DNA from: Glandiceps talaboti
Taxonomy: Eukaryota; Hemichordata; Enteropneusta; Spengelidae
Length of the DNA: 62,000 bases
Direction: 5' to 3'
NCBI RefSeq assembly: GCF_964340395.1
Contig: NC_135552.1
Span: 17,064,694-17,126,693, forward strand
In this document: positions 35,568-46,599 of the stretch, piece after piece
Layout: each line of letters starts with the position of its first letter
Position numbering within the stretch: the stretch's first letter is position 1
Position numbers and translations under genes: made by a program
The notes under the pieces: generated by a model
Databases searched by the model: none
What the model saw: only the letters and a program-made list of their open reading frames with translations
Told to the model about the DNA's origin: nothing

Positions 35568-38108
35568 GTTAGTTGTCATGGCTATATTAAAATTTCATGG
35601 ATTACTCAGAGACCAGTTTGTCCATGCATAATCCAAGATTAACTTTGAACCAAAAAATATGAATTATTCCTTATTGGTCCTTCATTACTACAACCCATGT
35701 CTATGTCACTAAGTTCTACGGTGCTCAAAATATGAGTCAAAACATTCCAAATTGCCATTATTTTCTCCTATTTTCCATTAATTATGTTTGAGTAGATATA
35801 ATTATGTTATTCCCCAGCCAGAAAATACTCACTGACCTAAGGGGTTTTCACTACTCATCTAGTCCCCTTAGGTATGTTTTTATACACATATTATAACTTT
35901 CATTAAAGTGAGAGCGAGATTCCCACCAAGCACTGGTAGATTGATTGGATGGTGAAGTCAGAGAAAGTTTTCTGTATAATACAGTCGTTGGGGGCGCTTC
36001 ACTGGTTGCATTATCATGACCTTGTTTCAATAAATTTGTAGCAACAAAAATAAGATTTAAATTAATGGGTTTAACTTCGTGTTGCACCAAAATTTAATTA
36101 GCTCACCAAATATGATACGAAGTTAAACGCATTAATCTACACTAAACTTTTGCACAGATCAGATTTCATCATACTATTGAAGAAAAATAGATTTCCTTAG
36201 TACTCAAAAGGAGGGTAACTTATCATAAGTAAGGAAACATGTAGGATTGGCTAGATGAAACAGAGTTAGAAGAATGTAAACTGGCATATCTCTATTTCTC
36301 TCCAAACAGAACTACTGGATAAAGCATTTTCTAAATTCGAATTCAAGGATATCGTGAAAGTTGCCAAATTAAAAGATGGATTAAATGTAGCCGAGCTATG
36401 GCACGGTAAGACGCTGGCATTCAAAGACTTATCTACTTCCTGTCTTGGACAATTCTTTGAATATTTCCTCAAAAAAAGTAGGAAACACATCACCGTTATA
36501 GTAGGTAAGTAAACATTTTTTTTTGCTATTTTAGTTTGAAGTAATGAAATGAAGAAAATTTGTTTCTTGTTTTTACAACTGTGACTATTTTTTAAACATA
36601 ATTTTTGTGCCATCTCCAGAGAATTTTTAAAATACAGACACAAACACACATTTCTACAGACTTTCCATGAAGGATTGGTACTACATACATGTAACAGAGC
36701 TATGTTGTACGGTTGCTGTCATGTCAGTCACTGTGAAACATTACTTCAAGAGTATCCCCTAAATTCACACCCACATTGTGAATGAGACACAGCTGTCAAG
36801 TGATACAGTCTGTAGAACACTCACCTTGGTTTGAGTCGGTAATGAAAGATATTCCCCTGTCTCCAGTGGGATTTGAACCTCCCAAATGTTAGTCTTGGGC
36901 TTTAACCACTTAGTAATGCCACAGGGAGCGAGCTGATCTAGGCCGTAAATTAACATACTTCCAATTTTTTCAGCTACTTCTGGGGATACAGGTAGTTCAG
37001 CTATACAAGGACTTTGTGGTCTAGAATGGGTAGATATCATAGTTCTACTACCAAAGGGGAGAATTACAAAGATACAAGAATTGATGATGACAACAGTGAT
37101 AGATGACAAAGTGCATGTAATGGCAGGTGGGTGAATGTGAACTTTATCTACCCTCTAAGTGAAGAGGTATAACCCTCAGGGTATTTGCATTCGGCAAAAC
37201 ATCTACAATAATTACGTGTAGCTCTTGTGTTATATTAGTAACTATCATTAAACCTCTTAGTCTAGTTCCTATATGACAAGTTACGATTACTATGATCATG
37301 TCATGTATAGGGAAAGCCATTAATTCTAGCACAAAAATCTGTGCTACCCCCGACTGCATTCATATAAATGTTATGACGTTATCTCATCCCCATGATTTTA
37401 GTTTCAGACTGGAGGGGTGGAGTTTGGTAAATGAGTAATTGTTCAAAAGGAACTAACCAACTGCAACTGCCTGTCAATTTGTGATGGATTACTACTGACA
37501 TGCATCATTTTCCCTTAGCCCAGCAGGGGTGCTATAATAATGACTTTCCCTTAGTATATGTGAGTGGAGATGATCGTAGTAGTCATAATGTGTCGTATAG
37601 GAACTATAGACTACAAACCTCTTAGTCCTTGAAACCAACTAGCTAAGCGTTTTTTAAGAACTGTTAGAACTGATTCTGTTTGCAAGTTAACAAGTACAGG
37701 TATACGCTAAGTCTTGAATGTCTTGTAAGGGGTTTAGGTTGAAGACGATATGATATAATGAAATGACATCACAGGTACCTGTAACTGAGGTACACCCTAT
37801 GAATAGTACATTGTGACATGACATCATTTATTATCACTGCAGAGAATTATCATGTGTTGTTAACTAGTTTATTATCACTGCAGAGAATTATCATGTGTTG
37901 TTAACTAGTTTTAAAAACACCCCACCCCTCCCAATGACTTGCTCTGCATAGACATATTACTGGGTATACATGTTTGAAATGAGATCATTTTGCACTATTT
38001 GTAAATAATACCATGGTTACTTTGTAAACAGAGAGGTCATATCATTATCAGTGCAGGGAACCATAATGGCAATCAGACCCCCCCCCCCCCCAAAAAAAAA
38101 AAAAAAAA

Positions 38109-38155
<47 letters not shown>

Positions 38156-40828
38156 GACAGACAGACAGAGAGAACAGACAGACAGACAGACCGACAGACA
38201 GACCGACAGACAGAGACAGAAACACACATACATCACACACACACACACATATTACAATATCAATATCAATCTTTATTGCGTAACATCATGCTTTAGCGAG
38301 CATGGTAAAGCGTACAAAAATAAGTAAATAAAATACAATCATTTAGCCAACTGCTATATTTTTTACATTAACAAGAAAGTTTCCAAGAGAAAGTTTATCA
38401 TCTGCAGACAAAATATGTAAAAATTTACTCTTGTTATCTAAGGAATGAAAATTGTAATTACTTAATGAAAAAGAAGAAAAAAGTTTCTTTCTCTCATTTA
38501 TGTAATGAGAACAAATAATTAAATGATGAAATTCATCTTCTACCAGATTTTGACAAAATTTACAGAATCTTTCATCCGCAGGAATCTTAGGAGTACAATG
38601 CCTTCCTAATTCCATTTGAATGTTATTATCTGAAATACTAAATTTAGTCACTCGTGTTCTATGAACAGGATTTTTAATATGAACAAGGTATTTCTCAAAA
38701 ACAAACATGTTTGATTATTAAGACCCATGATTACTGGGAAGATTAATTGAGATAGCAATGTCATGTGAAGACATTTTTTGGGGCAACAAAATTCTAAGTA
38801 GGGTCTTCCTATGTACTTGATGTTTTAATTCTTTTATTCCATTAGGTGAGAATACAACAACAGATTGTCTGGATCTTGTCGTCAACGACATCTACATGGA
38901 CCAAGACTTCAAAGACAAGCATAATTTATGCTCACTGAATTCCATTAACTGGGCACGTGTCATGATCCAAATAGTTCATCATTTCTATTCATATTTTCAA
39001 GTCTGTGAGTCATGTGACCAAACTGTAGAAGTGATAGTTCCAACTGGAGGTGCTGGCAATGTAGCTGGTAAGCTAACCTCGATTGGTGTTTCCATAAAAA
39101 GTGTGAGATTTAAAAAGGCAACTTTGAGTTCCAATATTTATTGTTAATTATGGCTGTCTGTCTTTACTTCTTCTAGAGTTTGGACACTCACATAAATGAT
39201 CGTTTGTATTTGATATTATGAAAAATAAATGTAAGAAAATCCATCAGCATTCCTCTCCCTGCTACTAAGCTTACAAAATCTTTAAAATGGCAATAATGAA
39301 AAGCATAGTGTTAATTCAGTTTTGCCAAATTAATCATATTGACAAATTTTGTTTCTTTTTTCACTGACATATTGTCTGGCTCACTTCAAGCATTAGACCA
39401 CGTCGCATCCATTCATCATGCAAGCTCTTTTCACAAGCTATCTCAATGGGCCTACCAATCAAAAGATTCCTTTTATTCTTTGTCAGCTGGTTGTATTTCT
39501 AAGTGTATTGGTCAACCAATCAAAATAACTCTTCTTTCTTTCTTCGCCAGCTGGTTGCATTGCTAAGTTTATGGGTCTACCAATCAAAATTGTCACTGCC
39601 GTGAATGCAAATGACATCTTGTTTCGAACTCTTCAGAGCGGAGATCACTCATTGGCTAAAGATGTTGTTCCCACCCATGCACCAGCAATGGATGTACAGG
39701 TAAATAAAAACAAATAAGAATAGTAACAATATCACTGAAAGTGTTAGTGGCAGTTACCTATATCAGTCATTTTGCAATGATTATAAAATTTCAATTTATG
39801 CAAGTTGACAAAAATAAATGTCAGAGAACTTTGCGAGAAACTACATATTGTGACTGTTATCCTTGTTAATTCAGTTGTGTGTGATCAGAACATCAGGTTA
39901 TCAGTACTAGACAAGTAAAACTGGTTTGGAAGGTGTCAAGAAGCCTTCTCCTTATCACACTGTAAAATCAACATAGCTTTGTCCACAGATACACATGGCC
40001 ACAACACACACCAGGATGCAACTTACAAACTTACATATACACACACTAAACACATGATACTCTAATCTAGTTCCTGACAACCATGTTCTGATTTTAAACT
40101 ACATTATCACACACATTGTATGTGCGAAGATAACGTAGTGTAAAATCGGAACAAGGTCGTGAGAAACTAGACTAATGATATTCATGTCTGTTCTGTTAAA
40201 GAGACGACTTTTTATTTTCACTAAGGAAATTATCCTGCTGTGTTATAAATTTGTATATGTGATAAGGCTCCATCAATTATAATGCTTTGTTTGCCGTCCT
40301 TGAATTTCCCCAAAACCTACCAGGCACACAGGGAAAAACCAAACACAGAATGAAAACACAATGTTAGCATGTTATGTAAAATTCACATTTTCTGTTTGTA
40401 CCTAAATCTACTAGACTAATGAAATATAAATGTCAAAATCCAAAGTTTGATTTTCTTAAACAACTAATTCGATATATGTGTAGTTATTCTGAAGATAGTT
40501 GAACGGTCTTTCCATTTACATAAGTATGAAATACGGCCTTCTGTTGAAATTTTGAGCAAAATGAAATGTGTTTATTTTTTCTAAATCAACCAACAAACCT
40601 ACTCGCACATGGACGGCAAACAAAGAATTTAATTGATGGAGTCTAGGAGATCTTGTACCGTCAAAGCCAGTTTCTTTTAATTGTCCACTACTTACTAAAA
40701 TGATGTTCTGAGTTCAGGTAATTTCTAATCAGCAGTGAATTAAGAATTCAAAATAACTACCAAATCCTCATCCAAATGGCAACTTTAAAATTATTCCAAC
40801 CACCATCAGTGATACTATATTTAATGAT

Positions 40829-40889
<61 letters not shown>

Positions 40890-43116
40890 TAGTTGTTTAT
40901 ATCAATTTCTTTTGGTCCATTGAATTATTACTGTTACAGTAGTCTCAGAAAATTTGTCATTTCCAAAGTTCTGAATTTGTGAGAGTAGTTTTTATCAGAT
41001 GAATTACTATATTGCTAGAAAACATAAATGATGGGCATATATGTATGGTGTATTAGTGTCTGAAAATGTATGGTTTTGAAATACTGTTCTTTTTTCTACA
41101 TTTCTCTCAAACTTTTTGATGTTTCAGTTTCCATTTAATTTCGAAAGACTGTTGTGGTTATTTTCCAACCAAGATGCAGTACTTGTTGATAAGTTTATGA
41201 AGGCTTTTAATGAAAGTGGAAGAGTTAAACTTTCAGAGGAAATACGAATGAAGGTATGTTGGAAAGATATCCAAGCTTTGTGATATCCAGGTATACTGTA
41301 TAATCTAAGTATAATGCATCAAGGCAGAAGATATAAATGAAGATTAAATCATAGAAAACATCAGATGACGTCAGTTGCCATACACAACTTTATTGGTCTG
41401 TACTGTTGCAGCGTAATTTGTGCTAATCACATAGTCCTGTTTTCAGTCACATTGGTATAACTTTCACCGCAGCTTGTAGCTAACCACCCATGGTACATTC
41501 CTCCAGAGGTTGCAATATTCATATTATAATTGTGTATGCATACTTTTCCAAACAGGTCTTCCCAAAAGTACATCATCTAAAATGGTGAACAGATTTTTCG
41601 TTGAAATATATCTTAAATGATGCTGTATGGGATGCATACTTCTACAAAGGCTAACCACACATATAGCCCATCCGCATCCAGCAGGGAGTCAAACTAAAAG
41701 TGTCAGAGGGAGATTTTCATATCAATTTTCTTTGTCTATGATTTTGAGTTTTGAAAACTAAAATAGTTTGATGATAGCTGTTTACCTATAGTCAATGGAG
41801 AGTCCATTAATGAACTTTCCATTTGATATTAATTTCCTACATGTATACTGTGATAATAATTTACTCAATGATCATATTACCCCTTAAATTATATAGCCAC
41901 CATTTCAGTCAATACAATCTTCTTGAGATGTTACTTATAATCACTTTACATATTTCAGTTTTTATCATTTTTCTTCAGATGAACACTGTGGTGAGTTCTT
42001 ATAGGTTGGATGATGAAGGAATTCTACAAACAATGAAGAAATGTTGGCATGACAACCAGTATTTGTTGTGCCCTCACACTGCCATTGCTGTCAGTTATTA
42101 CTATGAAAAGGGGTGAGACTGCCTATCTTAGTGTTAATCAGTTGTTAGTTATTACTATGAAAAGAGATGAGCCTACCTATCTCAGTGTTAATCAGTTGTT
42201 AGTTATAACTATGAAAAAAGGGCAAGCCTACCTATCTCAGTGTTAATCATTTCTGTGTTACCATCAAATTATTTAACTATGCAGTCCAATAAGAGTTTAG
42301 ATTCTCATAGATTATCACATCACATGCAGTATTTCACAACAGCAATCAATATGTTATGTTTATACCAGTCATAATTGCAATACTGAAAAATCAAATTCCT
42401 ATTGTATATGATAGACATGTTTATCTTTGTACATCTTTGTTATGGAATGGAATTCTCACAATGATCTGATTTTTTATTTGTATTCAAAGTTGGAAACAGA
42501 AATAGTTTGAAATGTTGAAGGGAGTCAGTGTTGATTGATGCTAATAGTGTTTGAGGTACTTTTCACTTAGCTTCAAAATTTAGACACTTCAACTGCATAT
42601 ATTGTATGCCTTCACAAAACTTTGTACTGATGCCTTCACAAAACTTTGTACTGATAGATTATTATCTAAATTTGTCAATAATAAGGTCAAAGTGGTAAGG
42701 TCAACAGGAGATTGTTTTATAATAATTGTTATGCACAAAGTACAAATTTGTCAGAAACTCATTTTACCCTCTTTTACTTATTACATACTTTTCCTTGCAA
42801 AGAAAGCAAACTTGTTGATTGCATGTTATCAAATATGTGTAACAATGCAACTAAATGAATTTTTTTATTTCATGCATTTTTTTCTAGGACAAAGTCTGAT
42901 GAGAAACCACAGGTAAGTGTTTGTATAGCAACTGCATCTCCTGTCAAGTTTCCAGAGGCTGTTCTAGAAGCTGGACTAACTCCCCAAACAACACCTGAGG
43001 TTGAAGCTTTGGAATCCATGCCTACAAGGTATACATTACTAAAGGAGGGAGAAGATTGGAATCAAATCTTGAGGAAGAAAATAGAGAAAGTAACTTCTAA
43101 AGCAAATACTGTCTAG
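35342..43116 (+). CDS. THNSL2: THNSL2, threonine-synthase-like 2, eight exons
   Basis: Exons 35342-35567, 36310-36504, 36974-37126, 38846-39067, 39551-39699, 41128-41253, 41979-42112 and 42888-43116 (1434 nt) join in frame to 477 residues; the human protein is about 484. It is a fold-type II PLP enzyme. In vertebrates THNSL2 acts as a phospho-lyase on O-phosphothreonine rather than a true threonine synthase; the same role is inferred here. Seen: [20 protein letters not shown] at the start, the PLP lysine in LAFKDLS (Lys114), phosphate-binding [29 protein letters not shown], and the C-terminal [13 protein letters not shown]. All introns are GT-AG. An acceptor TTTCTGTTTAG at 35281-35291, 50 bases before the ATG, indicates at least one upstream non-coding exon. 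Confidence 0.94.
36310..36504 (+). CDS. THNSL2: THNSL2 exon 2 (PLP lysine)
   Basis: Acceptor TCCAAACAG, donor GTAAGT. Holds [19 protein letters not shown] and ends HITVIV. Confidence 0.94.
36615..36940 (-). mobile_element. tRNA-derived SINE, older copy
   Basis: Same family as 27797-28280 in the same orientation: B box GGTTCAAATCC, the CCACTGGAGACAGGGG block and matching body, but a decayed A box. In THNSL2 intron 2, antisense to the gene; no clear target duplication. Confidence 0.7.
36974..37126 (+). CDS. THNSL2: THNSL2 exon 3 (phosphate loop)
   Basis: Acceptor [22 protein letters not shown] then [15 protein letters not shown]; donor GTGGGT. Confidence 0.94.
37827..37908. repeat. 41-bp tandem duplication, THNSL2 intron 3
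   Basis: Two identical adjacent copies starting TTTATTATCACTGCAGAG. Confidence 0.9.
38083..38250. repeat. Poly-C/A, GAGA, (GACA)n and (CA)n compound repeat
   Basis: Low-complexity block next to the 3' tail of the LINE fragment at 38255-38714. Confidence 0.9.
38255..38714 (-). mobile_element. LINE 3' fragment in THNSL2 intron 3
   Basis: A minus-strand open frame (38708-38343, 121 codons) is the extreme C-terminus of a CR1/L2-type LINE protein: [20 protein letters not shown], the CxxC...H...C end domain. Its 3' terminus reads GCAATAAAGATTGATATTGA, a GATATT-type repeat tail. The rest is missing by 5' truncation. Confidence 0.8.
38846..39067 (+). CDS. THNSL2: THNSL2 exon 4
   Basis: Acceptor ATTCCATTAG, donor GTAAGC. 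Contains [20 protein letters not shown] and [12 protein letters not shown]. Confidence 0.94.
39436..39530 (+). pseudogene. Two partial tandem copies of the start of THNSL2 exon 5
   Basis: Copy at 39487-39530 follows its own TTTGTCAG acceptor and would read [15 protein letters not shown] against [15 protein letters not shown] in the true exon. An older copy at 39436-39470 keeps only the MGLPIK stretch. Splicing to the 39487 copy and reading on would meet a stop at 39564-39566, so it is not a full substitute. Confidence 0.75.
39551..39699 (+). CDS. THNSL2: THNSL2 exon 5
   Basis: Acceptor TCTTCGCCAG, ends CAG before GTAAAT, phase 0. [20 protein letters not shown] then the APAMDVQ end. Confidence 0.93.
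40060..40174. mobile_element. Fold-back element in THNSL2 intron 5
   Basis: About 48-bp imperfect arms (CTAGTTCCTGACAACC... and inverse) around ACACACATTGTATGTGCG. ATGATA occurs at 40054-40059 and 40175-40180, a candidate 6-bp target duplication. Confidence 0.55.
40268..40641. mobile_element. Terminal-inverted-repeat element in THNSL2 intron 5
   Basis: Arms 40268-40299 and 40611-40641 both contain CTCCATCAATTA and CTTTGTTTGCCGTCC in inverted orientation, differing by about three bases. No coding capacity inside. Confidence 0.6.
40832..40884. repeat. (TA)n microsatellite, THNSL2 intron 5
   Basis: About 26 TA units. Confidence 0.95.
41128..41253 (+). CDS. THNSL2: THNSL2 exon 6
   Basis: 42 codons, [20 protein letters not shown] onward; acceptor GTTTCAG, donor GTATGT. 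Confidence 0.93.
41979..42112 (+). CDS. THNSL2: THNSL2 exon 7
   Basis: Acceptor TTCTTCAG, donor GTGAGA. Carries [20 protein letters not shown]. Its last ~20 bases and the donor region are tandemly repeated just downstream. Confidence 0.93.
42113..42245 (+). repeat. ~54-bp tandem repeats of the exon 7 end, THNSL2 intron 7
   Basis: With the exon edge there are three copies of a unit starting GTTATTACTATGAAAAG at about 42093, 42147 and 42201. The two intronic copies have lost the GT donor (AGATGAG and GGGCAAG). Confidence 0.8.
42607..42654. repeat. 24-bp tandem duplication, THNSL2 intron 7
   Basis: Two identical copies of GCCTTCACAAAACTTTGTAC plus four bases. Confidence 0.9.
42888..43116 (+). 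CDS. THNSL2: THNSL2 exon 8 with stop
   Basis: Acceptor [29 protein letters not shown] to a TAG at 43114. An internal CAG|GTAAGT at 42910-42918 looks like a donor but is coding. Confidence 0.93.
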
Positions 43117-43200
43117 AATTAAGTGTTTGCTAGTAAGAATACTGACAACCGTGTGCCCAAAGTATCGGATTATAATTCCTTGTAGGGATAAGAGACTAGG

Positions 43201-43206
43201 AATAAA
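43201..43206 (+). terminator. Poly(A) signal candidate for THNSL2
   Basis: AATAAA 85 bases after the stop codon. Confidence 0.6.
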
Positions 43207-43559
43207 CAATATTTTAATAAGTTTAATGAATGTCATATTTGTGAAGGAGAGTTTAGCACCCTATATTGTACATCAAATGCTGCCTTGGGTCCTACAAGAA
43301 ATGCTTGTGATCTATTCGAAGTATTTTTATAATGTTTAGCCGTGTGATTTGTAAAGCTATCAATAAGAAACTTGTGAAGATGCCCTACTGGACTTAACAC
43401 GTGTTCAGCAATTTTTCGGATTTCCTGCAAGAGTTTAAAAAAAAAGTCCATTTAAGTGATCAAGTACAGGCAGTTTGGTGTTACAATTTTGTAATTTAAA
43501 ATAATGATAAATAAGGATAATTTGAATAGACCTCTGAGTATGGAAGTATCTTCTACAGC

Positions 43560-43905
43560 CATCTTCTACTTCTCTGGGGATGGTGGCGAGCCCATGGTAC
43601 AACCACATGCAGGTTTATTTGTAGAAATCTCCACTAAATTCAAACGTGTTGTGTGTTAGGATCACATTTAGTTGGCGGTTTAGGAATCGTAAAATTGGCT
43701 TATTGACATTCTACAGCATTCAATGCCTCCACTATTGTCTGCATTGCGTCACTGTGCAACGTGTTGGTGTACATTGATACCACATCCATAGTAACCAGTG
43801 TTACGTTTTCATTGATCTCAACCGATTCAAGTTTTCTCATGAAATCTGTTGAGTCTTTAGTGTATGTTGGTTGTCCTCTGCCTCTAAAAGCAAGGCTGAA
43901 AAAAC
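43560..43905 (-). mobile_element. Penelope-like element reverse-transcriptase remnant
   Basis: Minus-strand reading gives RGRGQPTYTKDSTDFMRKLE then VTLVTMDVVSMYTNTLHSDA (the LVTxDVxSxYTNxxH motif typical of Penelope-like RTs). After a TAA there follow in shifted frames NTFEFSGDFYK and a GCTMGSPPSPE-like segment. Stops and frameshifts make it dead. Limits are uncertain; flanking 43.2-43.5 and 43.9-44.3 kb may belong to it. Confidence 0.6.
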
Positions 43906-45147
43906 ACCTTGCGGATCATGTTATGGTCGAAATCTTTGTTTGATGAACAAATTAAAAAGTAATCCCAACATATGCGGGAACACTCTCAGACAGAACTGCA
44001 ACTGATGAAGGACTCAACAGCCGGTGAGAATCATCTTAAAACAAGGGTCAACTAGGTATCAACCCGGGGACATATCGCCAATGTCTTCCCTGCAATAACT
44101 TTGACAAATTGGTCCACTAACTGACCTTGAAACCAATTTATTATACCAAACAATATAATCAAGTTTGAACCAGCTTTGAAAAATGCTTCAGATCCATTTA
44201 TTAACAAACTTGATCTAACAACCCAAGGTTGGTTATGGTAAAAGCAATGTCATACACTTATTTAAAATTGATGGTGTTTGGAGTTCCCTTCCCTTTATTA
44301 CCACTACACATACACTTAAAGTTTTGAGTTCATAAAAGATTTTTTTTATTTGATTGACTACCAACACATTATTGCACACAAATCAGTGACCCCCTAATCC
44401 CTTGTGCAAAAAATAATGACCCACCCCTAAAAACTCCCCCCCCCCCCGTAATTTCTGTCCAGTCCCTAAGCTTCACTAAAGCCAATGGCTGACTGCTATG
44501 TAGATCCACATTGAGACATCTTTTGATAGTCATAAATACTTAACATTCGATAATTTTATGCAACAGATTGCTCAAAAACAGAGCGAGTCGACGGACCATC
44601 AGTTGTGTAGTCTCAGTTGTCGCACAAAGTTATAACATTGTATAAGGGTGACCCTGTTTTTTTAGAATATGTTCCTAATTACTTTTTCATATAGCAACTA
44701 TGGGTCATTTGGTCGATTTATTTTTAAAAAGTTAAAAATAAAAAATCATCTTCATGTTTCTCTGCATCTCCATTTCCTCCTTGCTATCTTCTTTTTATTA
44801 ATGAAGTTATGTATATAATATATGTAGATCTTCAAAATAAAATATCTTCAAAATTTTACATATGAAAATCTGTATTTGTCAAATATGTATATTGACAAAT
44901 AATTGGTCGTTGTCAGATATGATTATGCAATGACGTTGTTTGCAATATTTACTTTTATTGAAAAAATTGTGGAATTGATTTTATACATGCAGAAGTAGTG
45001 TATTTTAGTCACTGAAATATCTATGTTCATAGTTATACATATTAATATGTACATTTTTAATTATACCCAATAAAATATTTCAAAACTATCATAATATCAA
45101 TTAGGCACCATCAATAACAGCACAACAGCCCGATAAATACCTGGTGT

Positions 45148-45150
45148 GTG

Positions 45151-45240
<90 letters not shown>
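45148..45240. repeat. (TA)n microsatellite left of the palindrome
   Basis: More than 40 TA units ending directly at the palindrome's first base. Confidence 0.95.
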
Positions 45241-45243
<3 letters not shown>

Positions 45244-45403
45244 TTGGTAGTACTGGAACTCTTTCTTGGGTGTAACTCGGAGTTTCACGCATATTGCGAT
45301 CATCAGACACTCACGCATATTGCAATCATCAGAGTGTCTGATGATCGCAATATGCGTGAAACTCCGAGTTACACCCAAGAAAGAGTTCCAGTACTACCAA
45401 AAC
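45241..45403. mobile_element. 72-bp-arm perfect inverted repeat with hammerhead-like core
   Basis: Arms 45241-45312 and 45332-45403 are exact reverse complements with a 19-base spacer. Each arm contains CTGATGA - short stem - GAAAC, the conserved core order of hammerhead ribozymes. The spacer repeats part of the arm. Probably a Penelope-like pLTR fragment that turned on itself. Confidence 0.65.
45334..45374 (+). ncRNA. Hammerhead-ribozyme-like motif
   Basis: Stem I GTGT/ACAC (45334-45337, 45371-45374); core CTGATGA 45338-45344; stem II CGC/GCG with loop AATAT and a U-U at its base; GAAA 45358-45361; stem III ACT/AGT with loop CCG; predicted cleavage after U at 45370. The weak stem II may lower activity. 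The same motif lies on the minus strand in the left arm. Confidence 0.45.
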
Positions 45404-45463
45404 TATTACGCTCTGCCACTGCGGTATAGAGCACTGTCTTATAGCAGATTGATACTCACCGAG

Positions 45464-45628
<165 letters not shown>

Positions 45629-46469
45629 TGGTTGTTATATACATATTATTATGACCATATGATTGACAATGCCAAACATTGAAATCAAGCTGTTTCTCAG
45701 CTATCGGTGGGTTGGTTCGTTGATTCGTTGGTTGGTTGGTTGGTTGGTTGGTATGTGATGTATAATTCAATCGAATGAGAAAGGAATGTGACATAAAAGA
45801 AACGTGTGGATGATTGCAAGAATGATTAGATCAAAAATGACTGAACAGTCATCATATTTAACTTGGAAACTAAAAGATGACTGTTAAGATTCAACAAAGA
45901 TTCATTTATTGTTACCAAAGTTTTTCAATTGTTCGGTTCATAAAGTGAATCTGAAGACGTTTCAAAACAGAGATGTTATTAAATTAAATTAAATTAAATT
46001 AACAACACTGTACGTCTGTCTTTTCAGAAGTCATGATTATTGTGCTAATGTGGTATCTGGTCTCTACCCCTGCATATTTGTTTCTGTTCATTTGTCGTCC
46101 ATATGCTTGGTGATTTGTGTGATAAATTTGTTCAACTGTAGATTTTTTATCATTTTGAATTCATGCTCATTCTAAGTTTTGAAAATTTACATTTTTATAT
46201 CTTGTAATGATATTTTTTTTAATTCAATGTGCAAACATCGAAATGTGTATATTCTAATGAATTAAAAAAAAGGATATTTGAATAATATCGTCTACATCTC
46301 ACATTATACTAGATTATTAGATAGGGCGAATTGGGCAGGCCTTGACAGTTCAAGGCAATTTTCATTGTAAAAAAAAAATTCCAAGCAACGCATTATCCTA
46401 TTCTGAAGTCATGTTATCGGAATTACCATAGTTTATCTAGTTAATTTTGGTTCTTGGACATGTTCGCCC

Positions 46470-46590
46470 AAACAATTGCCCCCCTCCGGCACAACTACCC
46501 TCAGACAACTATGCCTCCCAGAACAATTGCCTCCCTCCAGCAGAAAATTGCACCCGTAGGACAACTACCCCCCCCCCCCCCCCCCCGAAA
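46470..46590. repeat. ACAATTGCC-type minisatellite plus poly-C
   Basis: Degenerate ACAATTGCCCCC / ACAACTACCC / CCTCCAG units then a C17 run. A reverse-orientation counterpart with poly-G lies at 47130-47219, about 550 bp away. Confidence 0.55.
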
Positions 46591-46599
46591 AAATACCCC

